Positions 1 through 8,861 of a stretch of 64,000 nt of DNA are shown in pieces. Source of the stretch: Streptomyces shenzhenensis (lineage in GTDB: Bacteria; Actinomycetota; Actinomycetes; Streptomycetales; Streptomycetaceae); the NCBI RefSeq assembly GCF_003688995.1, contig NZ_PENI01000023.1:62001-126000 (forward strand), written 5' to 3'. The translations under genes were made by a program, and so were the position numbers. The notes beneath the pieces were generated by a model. It had not been told where the DNA came from, searched no databases, and saw only the letters and a program-made list of their open reading frames with translations. Numbering within the stretch: position 1 is the first letter of the stretch; every line of letters begins with the position of its first letter.

Positions 1-2
1 AC

Positions 3-731
3 CGGGTCGGCGCCGAGCGGATGCGCATCGCCCGCGACCTCCACGACGTCGTCGCCCACCACATCACCCTCGCCCACGCCCAAGCCGCCACCGCCGAATA
101 CCTACTCCCCGCCAAGCTCGATCAGGCGCAGGATGCCCTGCGTCACCTCACCTCCACCTTGCTCTCCGCGCTGGAAGAACTGCGCACAACCGTGGGACTG
201 CTGCGCCAGAGCGGCCACGAAGCCCCCCTGGAGCCTGCGCCCGGACTGGCCCAGCTCCCAGCCCTTCTCGCGTCCTTCGCACACGCCGGCCTCACCGTCG
301 ACGTCATCGACGACGGCCCCGAACAACCGCTGTCCCCCGGAGTCGACCTCACCGCCTTCCGGATCGTGCAGGAAGCCCTCACCAACGTCACCAAACACGC
401 CGACACCACCAGGGCCTCGCTTCAACTCGCCTACACGACCCGCCTCCTGACCATCACGATCCGAGACGACGGCCCCGCACACGCAGCGGCGGACACGGTC
501 ACCGGGTACGGACTCATCGGCATGCGGGAGCGGGCCCTGGCTGTGGGAGGACGCCTCCAGGCCCGGCCGCAGGCGGTCCACGGCTTCGAGGTGATCGCCG
601 AACTCCCCACCCATCCACCACACCGCCGGCGCCCCGCGACCGGGAGGACAGCCCATGACCATCCGGGTACTGCTCGCCGACGATCAGGCGCTCCTGACCG
701 GTACCTTCCAGATCCTCATCAATGCCAGTGA
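3..731 (+). CDS. Sensor histidine kinase, NarL/HisKA_3 type (5' end outside window)
   Basis: C-terminal part of a two-component sensor kinase. The reading frame is open from the first bases, so the sensor and membrane segments lie outside the window. The H-box (ARDLHDVVAHH, with the presumed phospho-His) comes first, followed by the dimerisation helices. The ATPase part has an N-box (EALTNVTKHA) and a glycine-rich segment (GYGLIGMRERA), the layout of HisKA_3/HATPase_c kinases. The last 25 or so codons overlap the response regulator by 77 bp, so the pair is translationally linked. The kinase would phosphorylate the regulator encoded at 655; the signal is unknown. Confidence 0.88.
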   Translation, partial: RVGAERMRIARDLHDVVAHHITLAHAQAATAEYLLPAKLDQAQDALRHLTSTLLSALEELRTTVGLLRQSGHEAPLEPAPGLAQLPALLASFAHAGLTVDVIDDGPEQPLSPGVDLTAFRIVQEALTNVTKHADTTRASLQLAYTTRLLTITIRDDGPAHAAADTVTGYGLIGMRERALAVGGRLQARPQAVHGFEVIAELPTHPPHRRRPATGRTAHDHPGTARRRSGAPDRYLPDPHQCQ

Positions 732-1344
732 CGACATGGAAGTCGTCGGAGTCGCTGGAGACGGTACCCAAGCCGTGCAGCTGACTCGTGCCACGGCGCC
801 GGATGTCGTGGTCATGGACATCCGGATGCCCGGCAAGGACGGTCTCGACGCCGCCGAAGAGATCACCCGGTCCGAAGCACCCGGTCGGGCCCGTGTCCTC
901 ATCCTCACCACGTTCGAGACCGACGAGTACGTGACACGGGCCCTCCGTGCCGGCGTGAGCGGCTTCCTGGGCAAAGGCGTCGCGCCCGCCGAACTCCTCA
1001 GCGCCATCCGCACCGTTGCGGCCGGAGACATGATCCTTTCTCCCTCCGCCACACACGTCGTGATCAACCGCTACCTCGCCACCCCCGGTCCACCCACCGC
1101 GGTGCCACGCATACTGGAGACACTCACACCCCGCGAGCGCGAGGTACTGGCCCAGATCGCCAACGGCCTCACCAACGACGAAATCGCCGAGACCCTTTGC
1201 ATCAGCCCGCTGACAGTCCGCACCTTCGTCCAGCGCATGATGGCCAAACTCGAGGCCCGCCACCGAGCCCAGCTCATCGCGATCGCCTACCAGACCGGTT
1301 TCGTGCGCGCGCACCAGCCGCCGGCGCCCGACACCGGAACCTGA
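655..1344 (+). CDS. NarL/LuxR-family response regulator
   Basis: DNA-binding response regulator of 229 residues. The N-terminal receiver has the acidic pair (LLADDQ) and the phospho-acceptor Asp in VVMDIRMPG. The C-terminal LuxR-type helix-turn-helix runs from LTPREREVLAQIANGLTNDEIAETL to VRTFVQRMMAKL. Its start overlaps the 3' end of the kinase gene upstream, its presumed partner. Length and domain order are normal for the family. The targets cannot be read from the window; the next gene-like sequence downstream is a dead transposase. Confidence 0.93.
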   Translation: MTIRVLLADDQALLTGTFQILINASDDMEVVGVAGDGTQAVQLTRATAPDVVVMDIRMPGKDGLDAAEEITRSEAPGRARVLILTTFETDEYVTRALRAGVSGFLGKGVAPAELLSAIRTVAAGDMILSPSATHVVINRYLATPGPPTAVPRILETLTPREREVLAQIANGLTNDEIAETLCISPLTVRTFVQRMMAKLEARHRAQLIAIAYQTGFVRAHQPPAPDTGT

Positions 1345-1451
1345 CGACCTCCCCAGCGGGCGCGACGGCGCGCAGGGCGAGGTCGACGTTGGCCCCGAAC
1401 TCCACATCTGCGTCGAAGGGGGCTGTGAGGCGTTCGGCGTAACTCCCGGTC

Positions 1452-2352
1452 ATGGCAGATGCATCGATGGCCAGTGATAACGCGGACAAGCCCGAGGTAG
1501 CCAAGGTCGCTGGGCCGGTGTCGGCCAAGTCGGTGGACGACCAGTAGATCGACGAACTGGTAGGCCGGGCCCAGGCCGAGGGCCTGCAGCTGACCATCAC
1601 TGACCACCTCGGCTTTGACAAACACGATTCGGTCGGTAAGAACGGTGCCAACTCCCGTAACGGCAAACGCGGCAAGACCGTCCTGACCGACGTCGGGCCG
1701 GTGGAGATCGCGGTGCCCTGTGACCGGGACGGCACCTTCGAGCCGAAGATCGTCAAGAAGCGGCAGAAACGGCTCACGGGCGTCGACGAGATGGTCATCT
1801 CCCTGGCCGCGAAGGGCCTGACCACCGGCGAGGTCCAGGCCCACCTCGCGGAGGTCTATGGAGCCGACGTCTCCCGCCGGACCATTTCCCCCATCACCCA
1901 CAAAGTCCTCCAGGGCATGGCCGAATGACAGAGTCGACCCCTCCCTGGACCTGGTCTATCCGGTCGTCTTCATCGACGCCATCCACGTGTAGATCCGTGA
2001 CGGTGCGGTCGCCAACCGGCCCATCTATGTCGCCCTGGCCGTCACCGCGGAGGGCCGGCGCTGAATCCTGGGGCTGTGGGCCGGCGACGGCGGCGAGGGC
2101 GCCAAGCACGGGCTGCACATCCTCACCACCCAGATCCGCCGCATCGTCTGCACGATCAACGCGATCGAGTCGGTGAACGCCCGCATCCGCCGGGCGGTCA
2201 AGGCCCGCGGCCCCTTCCCCAACGAGCAAGCCGCCCTGAAATGCGTCTACATGGCGATCATGTCCCTCGCCCCCACCGGCAAGCGCCAGGCCCGCCGGAC
2301 CATGCGCTGGAAGACCGCACTGAACGCCTTCGGCATCACCTTCGACGGCCGC
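1452..2352 (+). mobile_element. Degenerate IS256/Mutator-family transposase (pseudogene)
   Basis: Remnant of an IS256-type transposase. Recognisable stretches are GLTTGEVQAHLAEVYGADVS, then in another frame FIDAIHV, and near the end NAIESVNARIRRAVKARG and MRWKTALNAFGITFDG. It is dead: an in-frame TAG at 1545-1547, a frameshift near 1926, stops at 1990 and 2062, and a large internal deletion around 2120-2150 that joins the HILT segment directly to the C-terminal INAIES region, removing most of the catalytic core. I did not find convincing terminal inverted repeats. It borders the aromatic catabolic block. Confidence 0.85.
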
Positions 2353-2484
2353 TCGGCCGCGGACAGGGTGAGACCCGGCAGGGTCCGCGCCGCCCAGGGG
2401 CGAGCCGGACCGGTGCGGGAACCTCGAACCGTCGTACCGGTGGGTGAGCGGATCCCCGGGCGCCAGCCGGACAGGGGGCGACGG

Positions 2485-2727
2485 TCAGCCGGCCGGAAGT
2501 CTCACCACGCCGTCCATGAGGCGCCGCGCCGTCTGCGGCTGGGCGGCCCTGCGGACCTTCGGGGTGGTGCCGTCCACGTCGGCCTCGACGTCTAGGGCTC
2601 CGGCCGGATGCCGGACCCGGAACAGTCCGCCGGACACCGCCCGGGTGGCTGCCTCATTGGGCACGGAGCCGGGAAGACGGGCGGCGACCGCGGTGCAGAC
2701 GGCGCCGGTCACCCAGTAGGCGCGCAA
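2485..2727 (-). pseudogene. PrpF-family isomerase C-terminal fragment
   Basis: About 80 residues that look like the end of a PrpF/methylaconitate-isomerase family protein, a family that includes 4-oxalomesaconate tautomerases. The ICTAVAARLPG-like segment, FRVRHPAGALDVEADV and the terminal ARRLMDGVVRLP fit the usual C-terminus. A stop codon lies immediately upstream of the TTG at 2727, and no matching N-terminal half is visible, so most of the gene is lost. Assignment is by eye on a short sequence. The fragment lies between the dead transposase and the aromatic regulators, consistent with local deletion. Confidence 0.45.
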
Positions 2728-3123
2728 CGGCTACCGCCCACGCGAGTGGGACACCAGGGCCGGGACCGAGCCTGTTGCGTTTTGGGTGGGGCAAACCCCC
2801 GGATCAGGTCGAAACCGTACACCACTTCCCTGGACGCAACCCTTGGCTCTGGTCGATGCCCAACTGCCGCTGTACGGAGGTGCGGTCGACCTGATCTTGC
2901 GACCGACGGCAGTCGTCCCCTGGCGGGTCGGCACGTCCTGCGCGCCGTCTGGCGCTCCTGTTCGTGAGGCACCCGAGCGGTGGCGCGCCCGGCGACGGGG
3001 GCGGTCATAAGGTCCTCGGGATGTCGTCGGAAACGGATGACACCGACTATCGGGACTGCGATGGCCCCCTCGTCCTCCGCCCCACGACCGGTTGTGACAG
3101 ATGTTTCGGTGCGGTAACTTCAC
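2728..3123. other. Intergenic region without recognisable gene
   Basis: About 400 bases between the PrpF-like fragment and the operator of the IclR gene. Short open frames exist on both strands, but their composition is arginine/proline-rich in every frame and none has a credible ribosome binding site or family resemblance. I see nothing else here. Confidence 0.5.
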
Positions 3124-3155
3124 TGTAGAACGTCGCTCTAGAGGGATGCTCTACA
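3124..3155. promoter_or_regulatory. 32-bp symmetric operator upstream of the IclR gene
   Basis: Outer arms TGTAGA (3124-3129) and TCTACA (3150-3155) are perfect inverted repeats around a central CTCTAGAG (3136-3143), all sharing one axis. The 6-bp spacers match at about half of their positions. The element ends 22 bp before the ATG at 3178, so a bound protein would cover the promoter or start region. It is probably the autoregulatory site of the IclR or TetR product. Confidence 0.6.
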
Positions 3156-3177
3156 GCTTCGCGAGGAAGGTGCATCG

Positions 3178-3885
3178 ATGACGACACTCGACCAAGCTCC
3201 GTCCGTCCTGTGGAAGGCCTTCGACGTGCTCGACGCCTTCAGTCACGGTCATCGCGTGCTCACGCTCAGCCAGATCGCGCGGCGTAGCGGCCTGCCTAAA
3301 TCAACAGTCCACCGCCTGCTGTTGATGCTGATGAGGGTGCAGGCCGTCGAGCAGGTGCCCGGTGGCTATACGGTGGGGCTTCGGATGTTCTCGGTCGGGT
3401 CGATGTCGGCGGAGATGGCGCTGCGTGAGCTCGCGCTTCCGCGTCTGGAGAAACTGCGTGGGATGACACGGCAGACGGTGCACCTGGCGGTGCTGCGGGA
3501 CGAGGAGTCGGTCTACCTGGAGAAGTTGCCGAGTCTGGTCTCACCGCATACTCCGGCGCTGGTCGGTGGCCGTCTGCCCGCCCATCGGACCGGAGTGGGG
3601 AAGGTGCTGCTCGCGTTCGGTGACGGCCGCAGCCGGATCGATTCCGCGCTCGCTGCCCGTCTGGACAGCGTCCGGCGCGACGGCTTCGCGACCGACAGGG
3701 AGGAAGCGACTCCCGGCTTGGCGTGCGTAGCCGTCCCGATCCTCGTGGGGAATCGCGCGGTGGCCGCGGTCTCTGTCGCCTTCGCCGCCAAAGAGGGAGA
3801 TGGTCGGGTGTTCCTCAACCCGCTGCGCGAGACCGCGGTTGCGATCTCGCGGACGGCAGCCGTCGTTCCGTCGCTGACGTCATGA
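3178..3885 (+). CDS. IclR-family transcriptional regulator
   Basis: 235-residue IclR-type regulator. The N-terminal winged helix-turn-helix contains TLSQIARRSGLPKSTVHRLL (about residues 25-45). The C-terminal effector domain includes the conserved LPAHRTGVGKVLLAF and the late CVAVPILVGNRAVAAVSVA segment. The start is fixed by an AGGAAGG sequence 7 bp upstream of the ATG. The stop overlaps the next ATG (ATGA), so it is cotranscribed with the TetR gene. It lies at the far end of, and convergent with, the ring-hydroxylating dioxygenase operon, which it most likely controls in response to an aromatic compound or metabolite. The effector is unknown. Confidence 0.9.
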   Translation: MTTLDQAPSVLWKAFDVLDAFSHGHRVLTLSQIARRSGLPKSTVHRLLLMLMRVQAVEQVPGGYTVGLRMFSVGSMSAEMALRELALPRLEKLRGMTRQTVHLAVLRDEESVYLEKLPSLVSPHTPALVGGRLPAHRTGVGKVLLAFGDGRSRIDSALAARLDSVRRDGFATDREEATPGLACVAVPILVGNRAVAAVSVAFAAKEGDGRVFLNPLRETAVAISRTAAVVPSLTS

Positions 3886-4499
3886 CCCGCAGACGTACGG
3901 CAGGCGTCCAGACCGGCGGGGCTGAGACGCGTGAGGCGATCCTGTCGGCGGCGGAACGCCTGATGATCGCCGAAGGGTACGAAAGGGCGTCGATAGCGCG
4001 GACCTGCCGTGAGTCCGGCTATCCGGTCGGTTCGCTCTATTACCACTTCGGCAGCAAGGCCGCGTTGCTCGCCGCGGTGTACCAGCGCTTTGAGAAGCGG
4101 TTCTTCGACAACCTGACCCAGGCCGTGCAGAGCGCGCGTACGGCCGAGGAAGGGCTGATGACCTTCTGGAACGGGACCGTCCAAGCGGTCCTGGACGACT
4201 ACCCCTACTTCACCCTCAACCTCGAACTGCTGCGCATCAGCCACGAGGATCCCGAGATCGCCGCCATCATGAAGGCCGACACGCAGGCCTTCGAGCAGCA
4301 CATCGCCGCGGCGCTCGCCACGTTCGCGTCGGCGGCCGGGATGCCGGACGCCGACGACCGCGCGGACCGGATGGCGCGGGTCACCACGACCTACAGCCGG
4401 GCCGCGATCATGATCGCGGGAGATGATCAGGATCTCTACCTGCGTCACATGGCGGACTTCTATCCAGTCCTGCAACAGATGATCGCCGGGTCCGGCTGA
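3882..4499 (+). CDS. TetR-family transcriptional regulator
   Basis: 205-residue TetR-type regulator. Residues about 13-60 form the DNA-binding domain: ETREAILSAAERLMIAEGY, then SIARTCRESGYPVGSLYYHFGSKAALL, the family's signature helix-turn-helix. The rest is a helical ligand-binding domain. ATG was chosen because it overlaps the IclR stop (ATGA); earlier in-frame codons lie inside the IclR gene. The stop is only 11 bp from the end of the convergent ferredoxin reductase gene. Two regulators of different families for one catabolic cluster suggests dual control, for example inducer sensing plus a second metabolic signal. Confidence 0.88.
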   Translation: MTRRRTAGVQTGGAETREAILSAAERLMIAEGYERASIARTCRESGYPVGSLYYHFGSKAALLAAVYQRFEKRFFDNLTQAVQSARTAEEGLMTFWNGTVQAVLDDYPYFTLNLELLRISHEDPEIAAIMKADTQAFEQHIAAALATFASAAGMPDADDRADRMARVTTTYSRAAIMIAGDDQDLYLRHMADFYPVLQQMIAGSG

Positions 4500-4510
4500 C
4501 CCTGGTCGCC

Positions 4511-5728
4511 CTACGCCGTGCCGAGCCTTCGCACGGGCACGGCCGGATCGGCCAAGTCCACCGCGCTGACCAGTGCGTGGCGTTCGATCAGCGGCTTCGT
4601 CGCGCGCAACTCCCTGGGCCGGTCGAGGCCGGCGGAGGCCACGAGCCGGCCCTCGCGCAGCCAGAACGCCAGAAAGTCCTCGCCCGACGAGGCCGGGCGC
4701 ATGACGAGTTGGTCGCCGGCCGAGCGGCGACCGTACATCTGCAGGCGCTTTCCGTACTGGTCGGACCAGAAGTACGGGACCGCAGTATTGACCGTTTCAA
4801 GGCCGGCCATGTTGGCCCCGACCACGGTGCCGTGACGTTGGGCGACGTCCCAGTGCTCGATGCGCTGACGGCGGCCGGTGTAGGGGCTGACATAGTTCGA
4901 CACATCACCCGCTGCCCAGATCCACGGGCTGCTGGTCCGTCCGTGGGCGTCGGTGACTACGCCGGCCCGGGTGTAGACGCCGGCTTCGCCGGCCAGCCGA
5001 TCGTTGGGGACTACACCGCATCCGACCAGCACCGTCGAGGCCTCCCAGCGCGTCCCGTCGTCGAGCAGCACCTCCTCGACCTCGGTGCCGCCGTGGAACC
5101 GCGCAGCGGTCCGGCCGGTGAGGAAACGCACGCCTTCGCGGGTGTGCATCTGCTGGAGGATCTGGGCGAGTTCGGTTCCCAGGACTCCGGCCAGGGGCAT
5201 CGGCAACGCCTCCACGACGGTGACGTCGAGCCCTCTGCGGCGGGCGACGGCCGCGGCCTCCAGGCCGATGAACCCGCCACCGATAATCATCAGGTGGCCT
5301 CCGGCGTCGAGGCGCTGCGACATGGCGCGGGCGTCATGGATGTCACGGAGGGTGAGGATGTTGCCGAGATCCTCACCGGGGATGTCGAGCCGACGGGGGG
5401 ATACCCCGGTCGCCAGCAGGACGGCGGCGGCGAGGAGGTCGTCACCGGTGTCCAGGACCACCCGGTGGTGCTGCTCATCGAGCTTCACCACTTGGGCGCC
5501 GAGGATCAGGTCGATCCCGTGCTGGGCATAGGAGCTGGCCGGGACGATCGGACGTGGGGCCGCCAGATCCTCGAATGTCTTGGACAGGGGCGGCCGTTCG
5601 TAGGGCTCGTCCGTGCCGGCGTCGATGATGCTGATGCGGCCCTGGAACCCCGAGGCACGCATCGACAGGGCCGCCGCCACGCCGGCCGCGCTGCCGCCGA
5701 TGACGACGTGCTGGAGGGTGCTGTTCAT
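4511..5728 (-). CDS. Ferredoxin reductase (FAD/NAD(P)H) of the Rieske oxygenase system
   Basis: 405-residue flavoprotein that would pass electrons from NAD(P)H to the Rieske ferredoxin. The FAD-binding motif is VVIGGSAAGVAAAL near the N-terminus, followed by the ERPPLSK segment typical of BphA4/ThcD-type reductases. The NAD(P)H-binding motif is MIIGGGFIGLEAA near residue 150, and a second FAD motif is WAAGDVSNY. Length is normal for the group. It is the last gene of the leftward operon, 13 bp after the cis-diol dehydrogenase stop. The presence of a dedicated reductase, ferredoxin and two oxygenase subunits makes this a complete three-component dioxygenase. Confidence 0.9.
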   Translation of the reverse strand: MNSTLQHVVIGGSAAGVAAALSMRASGFQGRISIIDAGTDEPYERPPLSKTFEDLAAPRPIVPASSYAQHGIDLILGAQVVKLDEQHHRVVLDTGDDLLAAAVLLATGVSPRRLDIPGEDLGNILTLRDIHDARAMSQRLDAGGHLMIIGGGFIGLEAAAVARRRGLDVTVVEALPMPLAGVLGTELAQILQQMHTREGVRFLTGRTAARFHGGTEVEEVLLDDGTRWEASTVLVGCGVVPNDRLAGEAGVYTRAGVVTDAHGRTSSPWIWAAGDVSNYVSPYTGRRQRIEHWDVAQRHGTVVGANMAGLETVNTAVPYFWSDQYGKRLQMYGRRSAGDQLVMRPASSGEDFLAFWLREGRLVASAGLDRPRELRATKPLIERHALVSAVDLADPAVPVRRLGTA

Positions 5729-5741
5729 GCGTGCGCTGCCT

Positions 5742-6536
5742 TCATCCGTTGAAGCGGGGCAAGATCCCGAAGCTGCTGACGTCGAACACCGAACCGGTCA
5801 CGGTGACGGACTGGGCCTTGGCGGCCAGGAGCACGTAGGCGCCGACGTAGTCCTCCGGCTGGGGGGCGATGCGCAGGGCCGAGCCCTGCGCCATGAGGTC
5901 GTTGATCGGGATGACCTCGCCGATCGCGGTGTCGGACAGGCCCAGTGCCGCCGGGCCCCGCAGATCGGTGTCCATTCCGCCCGGCGCCACGCCGTTGACC
6001 CGTACCTCGGGTGCCAGCTCGTAGGCCAACTGCTTGACCAGCCCGACACCTGCGTGTTTGGAGGCCACGTACAGGGGGCCGCCCCCACCGGGATAGAACG
6101 CGGCGTTGGACAGCGTGAGCACGACCGAGCCGCGGGATGCCCGCAGCGCGGGCAGCGCTGCCTTGACACCGAGGACATAGCCCTTGACGTTGACGCCGAA
6201 CAATTCGTCGAAGCCGGAGGCGAGTTGCTCGGCAGGTGTGTCGGGCAGGGAGCGATTGAAGTCCCACAGGCCGGCGTTGCCGATGAAGGTGTCGAGCTTG
6301 CCGAACGCCTCGACGGCCCGGGCGCAGGCGCGGTCGTTGTCGGCGGTGCTCCGGACGTCCCCGGCGACGGTCTCGACCGTGTCGCCGAGCTTGTCCTTGA
6401 GATCGTGCAGTTTGTCCTCGGACTTGTCGAAGGCGACCACTTGGGCGCCCTCTTCGACGAACCGGCGTACGATGGCACGTCCGAGACCGGATCCGGCGCC
6501 GGTGACGACGACGGAGTTGTCCTCGAGCCAGCTCAT
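5742..6536 (-). CDS. cis-dihydrodiol dehydrogenase (SDR, BphB-like)
   Basis: 264-residue short-chain dehydrogenase, expected to rearomatise the cis-dihydrodiol made by the dioxygenase to a catechol using NAD+. It has the GAGSGLGRA nucleotide motif at residues 11-19, the NAG motif and the catalytic Ser plus Tyr-x3-Lys in SNAAFYPGGGGPLYVASKH. The FYPGGGGPLY segment and the ending resemble BphB/HcaB-type enzymes. ATG overlaps the ferredoxin stop (ATGA). Its position between ferredoxin and reductase is the usual order in biphenyl-type clusters. The exact diol is unknown. Confidence 0.88.
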   Translation of the reverse strand: MSWLEDNSVVVTGAGSGLGRAIVRRFVEEGAQVVAFDKSEDKLHDLKDKLGDTVETVAGDVRSTADNDRACARAVEAFGKLDTFIGNAGLWDFNRSLPDTPAEQLASGFDELFGVNVKGYVLGVKAALPALRASRGSVVLTLSNAAFYPGGGGPLYVASKHAGVGLVKQLAYELAPEVRVNGVAPGGMDTDLRGPAALGLSDTAIGEVIPINDLMAQGSALRIAPQPEDYVGAYVLLAAKAQSVTVTGSVFDVSSFGILPRFNG

Positions 6537-6922
6537 GCGGTCTCCTCCTTGATCAGATACGTGGTGGGGAGCGCGACGTAGACGGCGCCGTCGACGACGG
6601 TGACGGGGTGAACGGCCACCGGGGCGGTGGCCGGCGGGCGCAGGGGTGCGCCGGTGCGTAGGTCGAACTTCGCCAGATGCAGCGTGCATTCGACGGTGCC
6701 GTCCTCCACCCATCCCTCGGCGAGGGAGTAGGTGTCGTGGGTGCAGGTGTCGTCGAGGCAGAAGAACCTGTCGTCCTGGGTGAACACCGCGGCCGGCGGG
6801 AGAGTGCCGAGCTTCAGCCCTTCGTCGTCGGGCACCGCTCCCGCGGAACAGGCCCGCCACCACGTGCGGCCTTCGATCTCCTCCAGCAGCGGCGCGACAT
6901 CGTCGATGATGATGGCGTTCAC
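6533..6922 (-). CDS. Rieske [2Fe-2S] ferredoxin component
   Basis: 129-residue soluble ferredoxin that shuttles electrons from reductase to terminal oxygenase. The Rieske ligands are visible as Cys-Thr-His (DTCTHDTYSLAEG) and Cys-x2-His (VECTLHLAKFDLRTG). The start is a GTG whose last two bases are in the stop codon of the beta-subunit gene (GTGA). Upstream in-frame codons lie inside that gene. The first codons (NAIIIDDVAPLLEEIEG) are longer than in the smallest BphA3-type ferredoxins, but the length is within the normal range. Confidence 0.88.
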   Translation of the reverse strand: MNAIIIDDVAPLLEEIEGRTWWRACSAGAVPDDEGLKLGTLPPAAVFTQDDRFFCLDDTCTHDTYSLAEGWVEDGTVECTLHLAKFDLRTGAPLRPPATAPVAVHPVTVVDGAVYVALPTTYLIKEETA

Positions 6923-7506
6923 AGCAGGATCGACAGGCTGGGCATGAGCAGGGTCGTCTGCTCCAGAACGATCCTGCGGTCGGCGACGACGTACGGGTAT
7001 CCCGTGGCGTCCAGGTCCACAGGCCGCAGCACGTCGAAACGCTCGCCCACGCACCAGTCCTCATGCCGTTCCAGACGGCTGCGGTAGACGTAGAAGTTCG
7101 ACGTGACCGCCAGTTCGCCGTCCTCGCGCGGCGTGATCCGCACGTTGGTGATCAGGCGGCGGGTGCGCGACGGCGGTTCCTCGGACCAAGCGACGCCCGA
7201 GGTGAGACGGCGGACGCGGCCCTTGAGGTACTGCAGATCGTCGTCGATGTAGGCGGACTGATGCACGTCGGAGATCTCGCGGTCGCGTTCGCGGTGGGTG
7301 CGGGTCATCCGGGTGGGCGCCCAGTAGTGCACGTCGTCGGCGAACAGCTCGATCCACTCGACGTAGCGGTGCTCGTCCAGCAACTGCGCCTCGGCGTACA
7401 GGAACTGCTCGACGGCGTGCTGGGTGAGCACGTCGGTTCGGCGGTACGCCGAACCCGCACCGGCGTCGGGCTGGTCCCGCTGGGCGCCGCCGGAGTGTTC
7501 GATCAT
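6919..7506 (-). CDS. Aromatic-ring-hydroxylating dioxygenase, beta subunit
   Basis: 195-residue small subunit of a Rieske non-heme iron dioxygenase. It matches the SnoaL-like fold of BphA2/HcaF-type subunits: QFLYAEAQLLDEHRYVEWIELFADDVHYWAP, a central RRLTSGVAWSEEPPSRTRRLITNV segment and the late RRIVLEQ segment. It carries no metal centre and is structural in the alpha3beta3 enzyme. ATG 7506 is preferred over an overlapping GTG at 7515 because AGGAAG sits at a proper distance from the ATG but only 2 bp from the GTG. It follows the alpha-subunit gene directly. Confidence 0.9.
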   Translation of the reverse strand: MIEHSGGAQRDQPDAGAGSAYRRTDVLTQHAVEQFLYAEAQLLDEHRYVEWIELFADDVHYWAPTRMTRTHRERDREISDVHQSAYIDDDLQYLKGRVRRLTSGVAWSEEPPSRTRRLITNVRITPREDGELAVTSNFYVYRSRLERHEDWCVGERFDVLRPVDLDATGYPYVVADRRIVLEQTTLLMPSLSILL

Positions 7507-7511
7507 CGCGG

Positions 7512-8861
7512 TCACGCTTCCTGAACCTCCTGGTGAAGGGCCTCCTTGGCCTGGCGGGCAGCGTCGAGCTCGGCGATGTCCGACCAGGACAGCCCGGCCA
7601 TGAGGTCGCTCCATCGCTGATAGAAGCCCCGGGCCGCGCTCTCGCTGAGGGCGTCGCTGGTTCTGCCGGGCAGCCCGTGGACGTCGCGCTCGTCGTGCCC
7701 GAGGCCCATCTGGGCGTTGAAGGTGTTGTTGCGGGCCTTCCACCCGCGGAGCACCTGCTGGATCTCCGTCCAGTTCTCGCCGTCGTCGGTCTCGAAGGAG
7801 CCGGCGGGGCTGAAGGTCCGCTGGGTCATACGCCGGTAAGCGGCCTTGACCTCGTCGGGTGCGTCCTTGGGGACGTAGGTCCATGCCCAGACCTCGATCT
7901 GGCCCGGCCCGCGCGGGTGCCAGACTCGCATGGTGGCGGGACCGGCCAGCCACGAGAAGTTCGGGAAGATCGTGTTGTGCCCGGCCACCTTGAGGAGCTG
8001 CTGCTCGCTGACATTGCGGAGCGCCTCGTCGGCGTTCGCCGTGACCCACTCGCTGAGTGCGGGACTGTTGTACATCGACTCGGAGAAGCCGATCGAGTCC
8101 GCCCAGAAGCTCCCCGAGCCGTGACCGTTGCCGCCGAACTGGCGGCCCGGCATCAGTGTCTGGTGACTCGTCCCGGCCCAGAACGCGGGGTCCTCGTGGA
8201 GGGCGATCAGCGCGGAGGCGTGGGAGACCTCGGCGTGGTACATGTCGCTCGCGAACTGCTCGCTGGCGAACTTCCAGTTGCAGTCGATGACCCACTTCGA
8301 GGTTCCCTCGACGAGCTCCACGCCGTTGTCCCAGCGGCCGAAGACGGCGTCGAAGTAGTAGGCCATATCGCCGAGGTAGTCCTCGAACTCCGGGACGTCG
8401 GCCGACCAGGTGCCGAAGTAGAACCCTTTGTACTCGGCGATCCGCGGGACCTTGAGAGCGCCCCACTTGCTCTTGTCGATCTCGTTGCGGTAGGCCCGCT
8501 CCTCCTGCGGGACGTTGACGAGGTTGCCCTCCAGGTCGTAGGCCCAGCCGTGATAGCTGCACGTGAAGGTCCTGCTGGTGCCCTGGTCGCTGCGGCAGAT
8601 GCGCATCCCGCGGTGGCGGCACTGGTTGAGGAACGCCTTGACCGACCCGTCCTTCTGCCGGACCACCAGGACGGGGTCCTCGCCCATGTACGTCTGGATG
8701 AAGTCGCCGCGCTTGGGCACCTGCGACCCGTGGGCCAGGAACAGCCAGCTGCGGCCGAAGACCTGCTCCAGTTCCTGCTCGTAGACGCCCTGGTCGGTGA
8801 AGACCAGAGGGTTGATGTAACCGCGGTCGGCGTCGACCAGTTCGTTGACCGGCGGCGTCAT
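7512..8861 (-). CDS. Aromatic-ring-hydroxylating dioxygenase, alpha subunit
   Basis: 449-residue catalytic subunit. The N-terminal Rieske domain has Cys-x-His (CRHRGMRICR) and Cys-x2-His (CSYHGWAYD) 17 residues apart. The catalytic domain contains the mononuclear iron motif in NWKFASEQF..DMYHAEVSHASA (Asp and two His). It belongs to the biphenyl/phenylpropionate/alkylbenzene branch by eye; the substrate cannot be fixed. ATG 8861 overlaps the extradiol dioxygenase stop (GTGATG arrangement); a GTG one codon earlier is possible. GGAGG precedes at a suitable distance. It would insert both atoms of O2 into an arene to give a cis-dihydrodiol. Confidence 0.92.
   Translation of the reverse strand: MTPPVNELVDADRGYINPLVFTDQGVYEQELEQVFGRSWLFLAHGSQVPKRGDFIQTYMGEDPVLVVRQKDGSVKAFLNQCRHRGMRICRSDQGTSRTFTCSYHGWAYDLEGNLVNVPQEERAYRNEIDKSKWGALKVPRIAEYKGFYFGTWSADVPEFEDYLGDMAYYFDAVFGRWDNGVELVEGTSKWVIDCNWKFASEQFASDMYHAEVSHASALIALHEDPAFWAGTSHQTLMPGRQFGGNGHGSGSFWADSIGFSESMYNSPALSEWVTANADEALRNVSEQQLLKVAGHNTIFPNFSWLAGPATMRVWHPRGPGQIEVWAWTYVPKDAPDEVKAAYRRMTQRTFSPAGSFETDDGENWTEIQQVLRGWKARNNTFNAQMGLGHDERDVHGLPGRTSDALSESAARGFYQRWSDLMAGLSWSDIAELDAARQAKEALHQEVQEA

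Noticed and set aside
2731..3123. Arginine/proline-rich ORFs of up to 130 codons between the PrpF fragment and the IclR operator
   Set aside because: Composition is the same in all frames, no ribosome site, no family resemblance.
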